A stretch of DNA of 64,000 nt from Paraburkholderia agricolaris (GTDB lineage Bacteria > Pseudomonadota > Gammaproteobacteria > Burkholderiales > Burkholderiaceae), in assembly GCF_009455635.1 (NCBI RefSeq), contig NZ_QPER01000002.1:1798001-1862000 (forward strand), read 5' to 3'. A model generated the notes under the pieces. The model saw nothing but the letters and a program-made list of their open reading frames with translations. It was not told the DNA's origin and searched no databases. Position 1 is the stretch's first letter; each line of letters begins with the position of its first letter. A program made the translations under genes and the position numbers. Below, piece by piece: positions 26,228 to 35,273 of the stretch.

Positions 26228-28312
26228 ATGCAAAACGATCCCGCCCTCGATCAGTTGTGCATCAACACGATTCGCACGCTGTCGATGGACGCAGTGCAAA
26301 AGGCTAATTCCGGTCACCCCGGCACGCCGATGGCACTGGCGCCAGTCGCCTATCATCTGTGGCAAAACCACCTTCGCTATGATCCGGACGAGCCGCTATG
26401 GCCGAACCGGGATCGTTTCGTGCTCTCGGTGGGGCATGCCTCGATGCTGTTGTACTCGCTGCTGCATCTGGCCGGCGTAAAGGCCGTGGATGAGCACGGT
26501 AAGCTGACCGGTTCGCCCGCCGTCTCGCTCGACGACATAGAACATTTCCGCCAGCTCGACAGCAACACACCGGGCCACCCGGAGTACCGTTTGACCACCG
26601 GTGTGGAAACGACGACTGGTCCGCTCGGTCAGGGGCTCGGCAACAGCGTCGGCATGGCAATGGCGGCACGCTGGTACGAAAGCCACTTCAACAAGCCGGA
26701 CGTGCCGCTGTTCGATTACCGCGTCTATGCACTATGCGGCGACGGCGACATGATGGAAGGCATCTCGCACGAAGCGGCCTCGCTCGCCGGACATCTGCAA
26801 CTGTCGAATCTGATCTGGATCTACGACAGCAATCGCGTGACGATTGAAGGCCACACGGATCTTGCGTATAGCGACGACGTGGAAAGCCGCTTTCGCGGTT
26901 ACAACTGGCACACGCTGCGCGTGAACGACGCGAACGACGCCGCGGCGCTGGAGGCTGCGTTTGTCGAAGCGAAAAGCATTACGGACCGGCCGACGCTGAT
27001 CGTGGTTCACAGCATTATCGGCTGGGGCGCGCCGCACAAGCAGGACACTTCCGCTGCGCACGGCGAAGCGCTCGGCGTCGAAGAAGTAGCGCTGACCAAG
27101 AAATTCTATGGCTGGCCGGAGGACAAGTTCTTCTACGTGCCGGACGGCGTGCATGAACGCTTCGCGCAGGGTATCGGTGCGCGCGGCAAGGCGGCGCGCG
27201 CAGAATGGCAGACGAAGCTCGACGCATACAACACGAAATATCCGGACCTGGCGCGCCAGTTCGCGCAAATGGAAGCGCATGAATTGCCCGCGGGCTGGGA
27301 CAGCGATATCCCCACCTTCGATGCGGATCCAAAGGGCGTCGCGTCACGCGATTCATCCGGCAAGGTGCTCAATGCGATTGCCGCGCGCGTGCCGTGGATG
27401 ATCGGCGGTGCGGCCGATCTCGCGCCGTCCACCAAGACCAATCTGAAATTCGAAGGCGCGGGTAGCTTCGAGCACGACAACTATGGCGGCTGCAATCTGC
27501 ACTTCGGGATTCGCGAACACGGCATGGGCGCGGCGGTGAATGGTCTCGCGTTGTCGAATTTGCGGCCGTTCGGTTCGACCTTCCTGATTTTCAGCGACTA
27601 CATGAAGCCGCCGATTCGCCTGTCCGCGATCATGGAGGTGCCGTCCATCTATGTGTTTACGCACGATTCGATCGGCGTCGGCGAGGATGGCCCGACCCAT
27701 CAGCCGATCGAGCAACTGGCGTCGCTGCGTGGGGTGCCGGGGTTGACCGTATTGCGCCCGGGCGACGCGAACGAAGTTGCCGAGGCGTGGCGCGTAGCCA
27801 TGTCGCATCCACGGCGCCCGTCGTGCATTGTCGTGTCGCGCCAGGCGTTGCCGACGCTGGACCGCACGCGCTATGCGCCGGCCACCGGCGTGCAGAAGGG
27901 CGCTTATGTGCTTGCCGATGCGCCTGGTGGGCAGAAGCCCGAAGTGATTCTGCTCGCCACGGGCAGCGAGTTGTCGCTCTGCGTCGACGTTTACGAGAAG
28001 CTGAAAAGCGAAGGGATTGCCGCGCGAGTAGTGTCGATGCCGTCGTGGGATCTTTTCGAGCGTCAGGACGAGGCGTACCAGGAGGCCGTGCTGCCGTCCG
28101 ATGTGGACGCGCGCGTGGCCGTCGAGCAGGCGGCAACGCTCGGTTGGGATCGTTATGTCGGGCGGCTCGGCGCGCAGGTGGTGATGCATACGTTCGGCGC
28201 GTCCGCACCGCTGGCCGACCTGAAGAAGAAGTTCGGCTTCACGCCCGAGCGCGTGTACGACGCGGCGAAACAGCAGATTGCGCGGGTGAAAGGCAAGAGC
28301 GGCAAGCAGTAG
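26228..28312 (+). CDS. tkt: Transketolase
   Basis: 694 residues, full length. NSGHPGTPMALAPVAYHLW at the N terminus, the thiamine pyrophosphate motif GDGDMMEGISHEAASLAGHL, FRGYNW and the C-terminal pyrimidine-binding region (GVGEDGPTHQPIEQLASLR) are all intact. It exchanges two-carbon units between sugar phosphates in the pentose phosphate and, where present, Calvin cycles. AAGGAG sits 9 bases upstream of ATG 26228. It stands alone, 203 bases after the dehydrogenase operon. Confidence 0.97.
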   Translation: MQNDPALDQLCINTIRTLSMDAVQKANSGHPGTPMALAPVAYHLWQNHLRYDPDEPLWPNRDRFVLSVGHASMLLYSLLHLAGVKAVDEHGKLTGSPAVSLDDIEHFRQLDSNTPGHPEYRLTTGVETTTGPLGQGLGNSVGMAMAARWYESHFNKPDVPLFDYRVYALCGDGDMMEGISHEAASLAGHLQLSNLIWIYDSNRVTIEGHTDLAYSDDVESRFRGYNWHTLRVNDANDAAALEAAFVEAKSITDRPTLIVVHSIIGWGAPHKQDTSAAHGEALGVEEVALTKKFYGWPEDKFFYVPDGVHERFAQGIGARGKAARAEWQTKLDAYNTKYPDLARQFAQMEAHELPAGWDSDIPTFDADPKGVASRDSSGKVLNAIAARVPWMIGGAADLAPSTKTNLKFEGAGSFEHDNYGGCNLHFGIREHGMGAAVNGLALSNLRPFGSTFLIFSDYMKPPIRLSAIMEVPSIYVFTHDSIGVGEDGPTHQPIEQLASLRGVPGLTVLRPGDANEVAEAWRVAMSHPRRPSCIVVSRQALPTLDRTRYAPATGVQKGAYVLADAPGGQKPEVILLATGSELSLCVDVYEKLKSEGIAARVVSMPSWDLFERQDEAYQEAVLPSDVDARVAVEQAATLGWDRYVGRLGAQVVMHTFGASAPLADLKKKFGFTPERVYDAAKQQIARVKGKSGKQ

Positions 28313-28349
28313 CAGGGCCTGTTTGCAGGCGTTCGCGCGGCTAGTACGG

Positions 28350-29456
28350 CTAGGCGAGCGTCTGCACCGCTGTTGCTCCAATCTCCACACGGCCGGCTGT
28401 ACCGTCGAGAGTGTTGCGATAGCCATGCGATTGCATTTCGGCGAGTCTGCTGAGTGTTCTCGACAGATCGTGCGCGCCTTCCAGCCCGCTGAGCGCGGCC
28501 TCGATCGGCTGATCGGAGGCGATGAACAGCGCGCATTTGCGGTCGTAGAAGATGTCGACGAGCCAGATGAACCGTTGCAGCGTATGGGCTTTGGCAAGCC
28601 ATTCGGTGTGCACGTGGTCGAGAATCAGGCCATGCCATTGCTCGGCGAGATCCAGATAATCGAGGTGCGAGCGGCTCGCCACGCACAGACTCTCGAAGTC
28701 CGCCCATAGCAAGGCCGCGCCCGCGGCACGTGCAACGAGCGGCCGCCCTGCCGCGCTGACGGTGGTTGACTCCAGCGTCTCGTTGCCTTCATAGCGCACA
28801 AAAATATCCAGTAGCGCGTCGCGCGTCGCCGGGTCGAGCGGTGCAAAAAAATGCGGACGTGCCGCTTCTTCAGCGCCGAAACGGTAATCGCGCGCACCGT
28901 CGAAGTGAATCACGGTGAAGCAGCGTTTGATCTGTTCGATTGTCGGCAGGAAGCGCTCGTGAAACTCCGGGTCGGACAACAGCGTGTCCGGTGCGTAGTT
29001 CGAAGTCAGCACGATGCGCGTGCCCTGGCCGATCGCGGTATCGAGAAAGCGGCCCATCAGGAATGCATCGGCGATATCGTGCACATGAAATTCGTCGAAG
29101 CACAGCAATTCCACGCCGTCGAGCCATTGTCTCGAGACCGAGCCCAGCCGATCGTCGCCGCGCGGCTCGTTCACCAGACGCCGGTTCATCTCGCGTAGAA
29201 ACTCGTGAAAGTGCACGCGCCGTTTGCGGCAGTTCGCCAACTCGAACACCGTATCGACCACCAGGCTTTTGCCCCGGCCAGGCAGCCCATGGCAATACAC
29301 GCCTTGATGCGCGCGCGCGAAGTTGGCTTTCAGGCGGTGCCCGTTACCATTCGCGCCGAGCAACGTGACGAGCGCCGCAATGGCATCGCGCTGCGTTGCA
29401 TCGGGAACGATCTGGCACGCGGCGAGGGCACTGATTATCTGGGTTTCATCGAGCAT
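28350..29456 (-). CDS. zapE: Cell division protein ZapE (AFG1-like ATPase)
   Basis: 368 residues. Walker A GLPGRGKS (57-64), Walker B LLCFDEFHV and the AFG1 signatures VHFHEFLREMN and TRIVLTSNYAPDTL identify the AFG1/ZapE family, which destabilises FtsZ filaments in E. coli. Convergent with transketolase. Burkholderia genomes usually have another copy next to lpdA/odhL, so this may be a second paralogue. Confidence 0.92.
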   Translation of the reverse strand: MLDETQIISALAACQIVPDATQRDAIAALVTLLGANGNGHRLKANFARAHQGVYCHGLPGRGKSLVVDTVFELANCRKRRVHFHEFLREMNRRLVNEPRGDDRLGSVSRQWLDGVELLCFDEFHVHDIADAFLMGRFLDTAIGQGTRIVLTSNYAPDTLLSDPEFHERFLPTIEQIKRCFTVIHFDGARDYRFGAEEAARPHFFAPLDPATRDALLDIFVRYEGNETLESTTVSAAGRPLVARAAGAALLWADFESLCVASRSHLDYLDLAEQWHGLILDHVHTEWLAKAHTLQRFIWLVDIFYDRKCALFIASDQPIEAALSGLEGAHDLSRTLSRLAEMQSHGYRNTLDGTAGRVEIGATAVQTLA

Positions 29457-29507
29457 GGGTTGAAGTTTCTGTCTGTTGTTCTTGTGCGCTTTTTGTCCGT
29501 CACCGGG

Positions 29508-31829
29508 TCAGCGCCTCAATACCCGCTGCAATTCGCGTGGATCGACCGGCTTGGTGAAATGGTGGTCGAATCCGGCCGCTTCGGCGGTCTGCTTGTCCTG
29601 CTGCTGGCCCCAACCGGTGACGGCGATCAGCAGCATGCCGGCATCGTGATAATCGCTGCGAACGCGGCGCGCCACTTCATAGCCGTTCAGACGCGGCAAG
29701 CCGATGTCGAGAATCACCGCATGCGGTGCGAATTCGCCGATCAGTTGCAGCCCGGCGATACCGTCACTGGCTGTGCGAACCTCGTGGCCTTCGAGTTCGA
29801 GCACCATGGCGAGACTATCGGCGGCGTCCGCATTGTCGTCGACGATCACCACGCGCAAGCCCTGCGAGCGCGGCACATCGAACGGTGCGCTATCGGAAGG
29901 CTGCGGGATCGCTTTCGATAAGGGCAGACGGATCACGAACTCGCTGCCGCTGCCCGGACCGTTGCTGAATGCGGCCACGGTGCCGCCGTGCAGTTCGGCG
30001 AGGCCGCGCACCAGCGCGAGACCGATGCCGAGGCCGCCTTGCGAGCGGTCCAGCGCAGGGGCGAGTTGCGAGAACATTTCGAACACGCTGTTCAGATGCT
30101 CGCGCGGAATACCGATACCTGAATCGCGCACCACGATCACCGCTTCATCGCCTTCACGCGATGCGGCGAGCGAAATGTCGCCGCCTGACGGCGTGTACTT
30201 GGCGGCATTGTTCAACAGGTTCAGGATCATCTGCGACAGGCGTGTGGGATCGGCGTCGAGGTAGAGCGCCTCGCGCGGCAGCGTCACGCTCAGATGGTGC
30301 GCCGAGGCCTGCACGGTGGGCCGCGCCGCTTCCATGGCGGCCTGCATCGCGCGGGCGAGTTCGAGCCGCTGCTTGCGCAATTCGAGCTTGCCCTGCGTGA
30401 TGCGCGACACTTCCAGCAGGTCGTCGACCAGATGCGTCATGTGTTGCAATTGCCGCTCGAACACGTCGCGCGACCAGCTTAGCTGTGGGTCGGCAAAATC
30501 TTTCAGACGCAGGATTTCAAGCACATTGCGCATCGGCGCGAGCGGGTTGCGCAACTCATGTGCGAGCGTGGCGAGAAATTCGTCCTTGCGGCGGTCCGCC
30601 TTTGAGAGTTCCAGGTTCAGACGCTGCAGTTGCTGTTCGGCACGTCTGTGCCCGGTGATGTCGCGGCTTACGCTAACCGCGCCATAGATGTCGCCGCGTG
30701 CGTTCGCCAGCGGTTTGACGACCGTTTCGCAGACGCCGTGAGTGCCGTCGCGCCGTACGAAAACCAGTTCGCTGCGCCACGTACCCTCGGCGGCGAGGGC
30801 GGTGAGCGCTTCCCGGCGAATGCGCAATGCGTCTTCCGGCAGATTGAACATTGCAATTGGCTTGCCGAGAATTTCACGCCTCCGGTAACCCAGCATGCGC
30901 TCGCCGCCGGCGTTGAAATCGGTGATGTTGCCACGCAGATCGGTGATGACGATCGCGTCGCTCAGATGCTCGAAAATGGCCGCCTGACGCAACAGCACGG
31001 TCTGCGCATCCTTGCGCCCGGTGATGTCGATGCCGAGACCGTAGATCGTCAGCGGCTCACCGTGCTGGTCGTAGGTGGCGCGGCCGCGGCCTTCCATCCA
31101 GCACCAGTCGCCGCTGGCGTGCAGGAAGCGGAATTCGGCGACGTAATCATCGCCGCTTGCCACGGCAAGGTCGACCGCCTCTTTGAGCGCGATCAGGTCG
31201 CCGGGGTGAATCAGTTCGAAAAAGCCCCCGGGCATTTTTGCAAAACGTCCTTCGGCATAGCCCGCGAGCGCTTCCAGTTCGCGGCTCCACCAGAATTTGC
31301 CCGATTCCGGCTCATGCGACCACGCACCCATGCGCGCCCCGCGCATGGCGAGACTCAGCACGTCACGGCTTTCCTGCAAAGCTTTCTGCGCGAGCTGATG
31401 CCCGGCGAGGGAAGCTTCCGCGTTGCGGCGCGCAAGCAGCAGTTCCTGCTCGTACTTATGACGATCCGCGACGATCAGCGCCGCCACTTCGACGTAGCTG
31501 CCTTCGCCATGACGGCGGCTCACTGCGTTAAGCAGCATCGGCACGACGTGGCCGTCCCGATGCATCATGTCCAGTTTGACCTCGGCCACCGAGCCTTGTT
31601 TGTGCAGCAGGGGCGACCAGTGCGTCCGGTAGAACACCTTGCCGTCGGTAGTCAGCAGATCCTGAATAGACTTCGCCTCGGCGAGTTCCGCCGCGCTATA
31701 GCCGAGCCATGTGCAGAAGGTGGTGTTGACACGCAGGATCCAGCCATCGGGGGTGGTCACGAGCAGGCCGCAGGCGGCATGCTCGAACAGGGCATCGGAG
31801 GAGGGCAGCGGCCGGTACGCGCTCTGCAT
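29508..31829 (-). CDS. Multi-PAS hybrid sensor histidine kinase with C-terminal receiver
   Basis: 773 residues, no transmembrane helices. Three PAS/PAC units in series (about 10-120, 160-270, 280-395), then HisKA with the phospho-acceptor in LATLAHELRNPLAP, HATPase with GIGIPREHL and GGLGIGLALV, and a C-terminal receiver with phospho-acceptor Asp in VILDIGLPRLNGYE. It senses an internal cue (redox, light or ligand; not predictable) and ends in a receiver without output domain. Starts 52 bases upstream of zapE in the same direction. Confidence 0.92.
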   Translation of the reverse strand: MQSAYRPLPSSDALFEHAACGLLVTTPDGWILRVNTTFCTWLGYSAAELAEAKSIQDLLTTDGKVFYRTHWSPLLHKQGSVAEVKLDMMHRDGHVVPMLLNAVSRRHGEGSYVEVAALIVADRHKYEQELLLARRNAEASLAGHQLAQKALQESRDVLSLAMRGARMGAWSHEPESGKFWWSRELEALAGYAEGRFAKMPGGFFELIHPGDLIALKEAVDLAVASGDDYVAEFRFLHASGDWCWMEGRGRATYDQHGEPLTIYGLGIDITGRKDAQTVLLRQAAIFEHLSDAIVITDLRGNITDFNAGGERMLGYRRREILGKPIAMFNLPEDALRIRREALTALAAEGTWRSELVFVRRDGTHGVCETVVKPLANARGDIYGAVSVSRDITGHRRAEQQLQRLNLELSKADRRKDEFLATLAHELRNPLAPMRNVLEILRLKDFADPQLSWSRDVFERQLQHMTHLVDDLLEVSRITQGKLELRKQRLELARAMQAAMEAARPTVQASAHHLSVTLPREALYLDADPTRLSQMILNLLNNAAKYTPSGGDISLAASREGDEAVIVVRDSGIGIPREHLNSVFEMFSQLAPALDRSQGGLGIGLALVRGLAELHGGTVAAFSNGPGSGSEFVIRLPLSKAIPQPSDSAPFDVPRSQGLRVVIVDDNADAADSLAMVLELEGHEVRTASDGIAGLQLIGEFAPHAVILDIGLPRLNGYEVARRVRSDYHDAGMLLIAVTGWGQQQDKQTAEAAGFDHHFTKPVDPRELQRVLRR

Positions 31830-32322
31830 CGTCTTATGGGCTCAGCGGCTCGACGTTGCGGGGCATGCACGGATTGCAGCAAGCGCCATGCGGCGGCACC
31901 ATGGTTCGCTTGCCGCTAGCGCAAATCTTTATGTTGTTGTATTTGCTGAAGCTCATGATCGAATCCTGTGACCTGCCAGTGGGCCAGGGTAAGCGATAAA
32001 TACCGCGGTAAATACCCCAGGGCCCAGCGCGAATAGGGAATGTTACCGAAGTTTGAGTGTTTTCCCCAACCCGCGGGGGACTATATCCGTCCGTATATAG
32101 CGGGATAATGATGTCGAAGTGAATGCAAAGTTATGCGCAATGCACGTAATCAGCACGATATGCACGGCGGAAGTGCGTTTCATCGATATTTCCACACAAC
32201 AACCCGCGCTTGCGCACGATGTATCGGGGCGAGTCAAGACAGCATAAATCAGGAAGCGGCAGCGCGCCCGGTGAGCTATGTTGACGAAACAGGAAGTGGT
32301 AGCGCAGACCAGGGAGAATGAG
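31830..32322. other. Divergent intergenic region, hybrid kinase / orphan receiver
   Basis: About 490 bases of mixed composition with no supported gene. It contains an inverted repeat CTATAT (32081-32086) / ATATAG (32095-32100) around a CCGTCCGT direct repeat, a possible operator or overlapping -10 region. Confidence 0.4.
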
Positions 32323-32781
32323 GTGACGTTCGACAACAGAATGGACGAGAACGATGACGTTGTGGTTTGGCGGCCCATCCCGTATGCGATGGCTTCAAAC
32401 CGTCGCGTGCTCGTGGTCGACGATTACCGGGAAGCGGCTGAAGCGCTGCAAATGCTCCTGACTGCCGACGGTTTCGAGTGCCGCGCGCTTGAAGACCCGT
32501 TTGCCGTTTGCGAGGCGGCCTGTGAATGGCAGCCGTTCGCGGTTCTGCTCGACATCAAGATGCCGGGTCTCGACGGCTTCGAACTGGCGCGCCGCCTGCG
32601 CGCCGATCCGTTGACTTCGGACATGCTGCTGGTGGCCTGTACGGCTTTTTCTTCGCGCGCAGACCGGGCGCGAGCCAAAGCAGCGGGTTTCGACGCGCAT
32701 TGTGCCAAACCCCTGACGCCGGAGCGTCTCTTGCGCGTGCTCGAATCGGCTGCCGCGATGCCTGCGCTCGGACCACCGTAA
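32323..32781 (+). CDS. Single-domain response regulator (orphan receiver)
   Basis: 152 residues. One receiver domain: acidic pocket in VLVVDDYREAAE, phospho-acceptor D77 in VLLDIKMPGLDGFEL, conserved Thr in ACTAF and Lys in HCAKPLTPE. No DNA-binding or enzymatic output, so it acts by protein contact or as a phosphate relay, probably with the neighbouring hybrid kinases. GTG 32323 is chosen because AGGGAG lies 6 bases upstream; ATG 32278 is an in-frame alternative. About 100 bases upstream of glgX. Confidence 0.88.
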   Translation: MTFDNRMDENDDVVVWRPIPYAMASNRRVLVVDDYREAAEALQMLLTADGFECRALEDPFAVCEAACEWQPFAVLLDIKMPGLDGFELARRLRADPLTSDMLLVACTAFSSRADRARAKAAGFDAHCAKPLTPERLLRVLESAAAMPALGPP

Positions 32782-32883
32782 TATTTACGCCAAACGCGGC
32801 GTCTGGGTCCGGAATTTGCTGGAGCAGCAAGCTTGCGCATGCCAAACACATGTGCGGCCTTCTCAGCTTCCACAGGAATCCCT

Positions 32884-35100
32884 ATGTCATCCCAGGCCAG
32901 CTACTCGACGCGCATCGCGGAAGGCACACCGTTCCCGCTCGGCGCGACGTGGAACGGAAGCGGCGTCAACTTCGCGCTGTTTTCAGCGCACGCAACCCGG
33001 GTCGAACTCTGTCTGTTCGACGAAACCGGCGAGACGGAAATCGAACGCATCGAACTGCCGGAGTACACCGACGAGGTCTGGCACGTGTTCGTGCCGGGTC
33101 TGAAACCGGGTGCGGTGTACGGTTATCGGGTCCACGGTCCTTACGAGCCGGAAAACGGACATCGCTTCAATCCGAACAAACTCTTACTCGATCCCTACGC
33201 CAAAGCGCATATCGGCGAGCTCAGGTGGGCGCCGGAAATCTTCGGCTATACGCTGGATTCGGAAGAGGGCGACCTGTCATTCGACGAGCGGGACAGTGCC
33301 CCCTTCGTGCCGAAGTGCAAGGTGGTGGACGCCAATTTTTCGTGGAGTCATCCGGAACGCAATGCGCTGCCCTGGGAGCGTGCGATCTTCTACGAGACCC
33401 ATGTGCGCGGTTTTACCAAACGTCATCCCGGCGTACCGGAAAATTTACGCGGCACCTTCGCCGGACTCGGCCAGCAGGTCGTGCTCGATTACATCAAGGG
33501 GCTCGGCGTCACCTCGGTCGAATTGCTGCCGGTTCAGACCTTCGTCAACGACAGCTACCTGCTCGACCAGGGGCTTACCAACTACTGGGGCTACAACACG
33601 ATCGGCTTCTTCGCGGCCGATCCGCGCTATTTCGCGTCGTCTACCGACCCGGTCGGCGAATTCAAGGAAATGGTGGACCGCTTTCACAGCGCGAACCTCG
33701 AAGTCGTTCTCGACGTGGTCTACAACCACACCGCCGAAGGCAACGAGCGCGGCCCGACGATTTCGTTCAAAGGCATCGACAACGCGTCTTACTATCGCCT
33801 GATGCCTGACGAGCCGCGCTACTACATTAACGACACCGGCACGGGCAATACGCTCAATCTGTCTCATCCACGCGTGCTGCAAATGGTTACCGACAGCTTG
33901 CGCTACTGGGTGACCGAGATGAAGGTGGATGGTTTCCGTTTCGACCTTGCCACGATTCTCGGCCGTGAAACGCACGGTTTCGACGAAGGCGGCGGCTTTC
34001 TCGACAGTTGCCGCCAAGACCCGGTGCTCTCGAGCGTGCGGCTGGTTGCCGAACCATGGGACTGCGGTCCCGGCGGCTATCAGGTGGGCGGTTTTCCGCC
34101 GGGCTGGGCCGAATGGAACGACCGTTTCCGCGACACGGTGCGCGAGTACTGGAAGGGCGACGAAGGCAAGGTGGCCGATCTCGCGACACGCCTGACCGGC
34201 TCCGGCGACAAGTTCAATCATCGCGGGAGGCGCCCGTGGGCAAGCGTCAACTTCATCAGCGCGCACGACGGTTTCACGCTCAACGATCTGGTCTCGTACA
34301 ACGACAAACACAACGAGGCCAACGGCGAGGACAACCAGGACGGCCACTCGGACAACAAGTCATGGAACATGGGTGCCGAAGGCCCGACCGACGATCCGGA
34401 AATCCGCCAGCAGCGCGAGCGTCAGAAGCGCAATCTGCTGGCTACGCTGCTGCTCTCGCAAGGCACGCCGATGATTCTTGCGGGTGACGAGTTCGGCCGC
34501 ACGCAAAAGGGCAATAACAATGCGTATTGCCAGGACAACGAGATCAGTTGGGTCGACTGGGAAAGCATCGACGACGACGGCCGCGCGCTGACCGAGTTCG
34601 TCAAGAATCTGACCACGCTGCGTCACCGTCTGCCGGTATTGCGTCGCGGACGCTTTCTCAGCGGCGAATTCAACGAGGCGCTTGAAGTGACCGACGCGCG
34701 CTGGCTTTCGCCCGACGGTACCGATCTTTCGCAGGAACAGTGGGACGATCCGGCAATGCGCTGCTTCGGCCTGGTGATCGACGGGCGCGCGCAGGCGAGC
34801 GGCATCAGGCGTCCCGCGTCCGATGCGACCTTGCTGCTGGTGCTCAATGCCCATCACGACGTGGTCAATTTCACGCTGCCGGATATTCCCGAGGGCGATC
34901 AGTGGACCTGTCTGCTGGATACGAACATGCCGGTGCGCCCGGAGTTGCCTCAATTCAGCGCGGGCGATGCCTATCAGGTAACCGCCCGGTCCCTGCTGCT
35001 GTTCGCACTCGACGCGCCGAGCCGCGCAACGCAGCGCGTGTTCGATCGCCTGGAAGAACAATTGACCAGTGACGAAGGCGAACACCCCGCCGGCACGTGA
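32884..35100 (+). CDS. glgX: Glycogen debranching enzyme GlgX
   Basis: 738 residues. N-terminal CBM48 (PFPLGATWNGSGVNFALFSAHATRV), then the GH13 isoamylase-type barrel with VVYNHTAEGN, nucleophile Asp in DGFRFDLA, acid/base Glu in VAEPWDCG and ISAHDGFTLNDL. This cuts alpha-1,6 branches of limit dextrins. ATG 32884 follows AGGAA; longer in-frame starts exist but lack a ribosome site. It is set among kinase genes, not in a glg cluster. Confidence 0.95.
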   Translation: MSSQASYSTRIAEGTPFPLGATWNGSGVNFALFSAHATRVELCLFDETGETEIERIELPEYTDEVWHVFVPGLKPGAVYGYRVHGPYEPENGHRFNPNKLLLDPYAKAHIGELRWAPEIFGYTLDSEEGDLSFDERDSAPFVPKCKVVDANFSWSHPERNALPWERAIFYETHVRGFTKRHPGVPENLRGTFAGLGQQVVLDYIKGLGVTSVELLPVQTFVNDSYLLDQGLTNYWGYNTIGFFAADPRYFASSTDPVGEFKEMVDRFHSANLEVVLDVVYNHTAEGNERGPTISFKGIDNASYYRLMPDEPRYYINDTGTGNTLNLSHPRVLQMVTDSLRYWVTEMKVDGFRFDLATILGRETHGFDEGGGFLDSCRQDPVLSSVRLVAEPWDCGPGGYQVGGFPPGWAEWNDRFRDTVREYWKGDEGKVADLATRLTGSGDKFNHRGRRPWASVNFISAHDGFTLNDLVSYNDKHNEANGEDNQDGHSDNKSWNMGAEGPTDDPEIRQQRERQKRNLLATLLLSQGTPMILAGDEFGRTQKGNNNAYCQDNEISWVDWESIDDDGRALTEFVKNLTTLRHRLPVLRRGRFLSGEFNEALEVTDARWLSPDGTDLSQEQWDDPAMRCFGLVIDGRAQASGIRRPASDATLLLVLNAHHDVVNFTLPDIPEGDQWTCLLDTNMPVRPELPQFSAGDAYQVTARSLLLFALDAPSRATQRVFDRLEEQLTSDEGEHPAGT

Positions 35101-35273
35101 GCGAGGCGTGGCCTTCGCGTGAGCCGGTTGTAATCCCTGCCGCGGCACGTGTAACGTTTTCACGGCCGGGCACCCTATGGAGAACGGCGGAAGTGCGGTA
35201 AATTCCGGGGAAAGGAAATAGCGCACGAACAACGTGGGGGCGTTGTGCGCTGCCACCCGACCACTCATCTTTC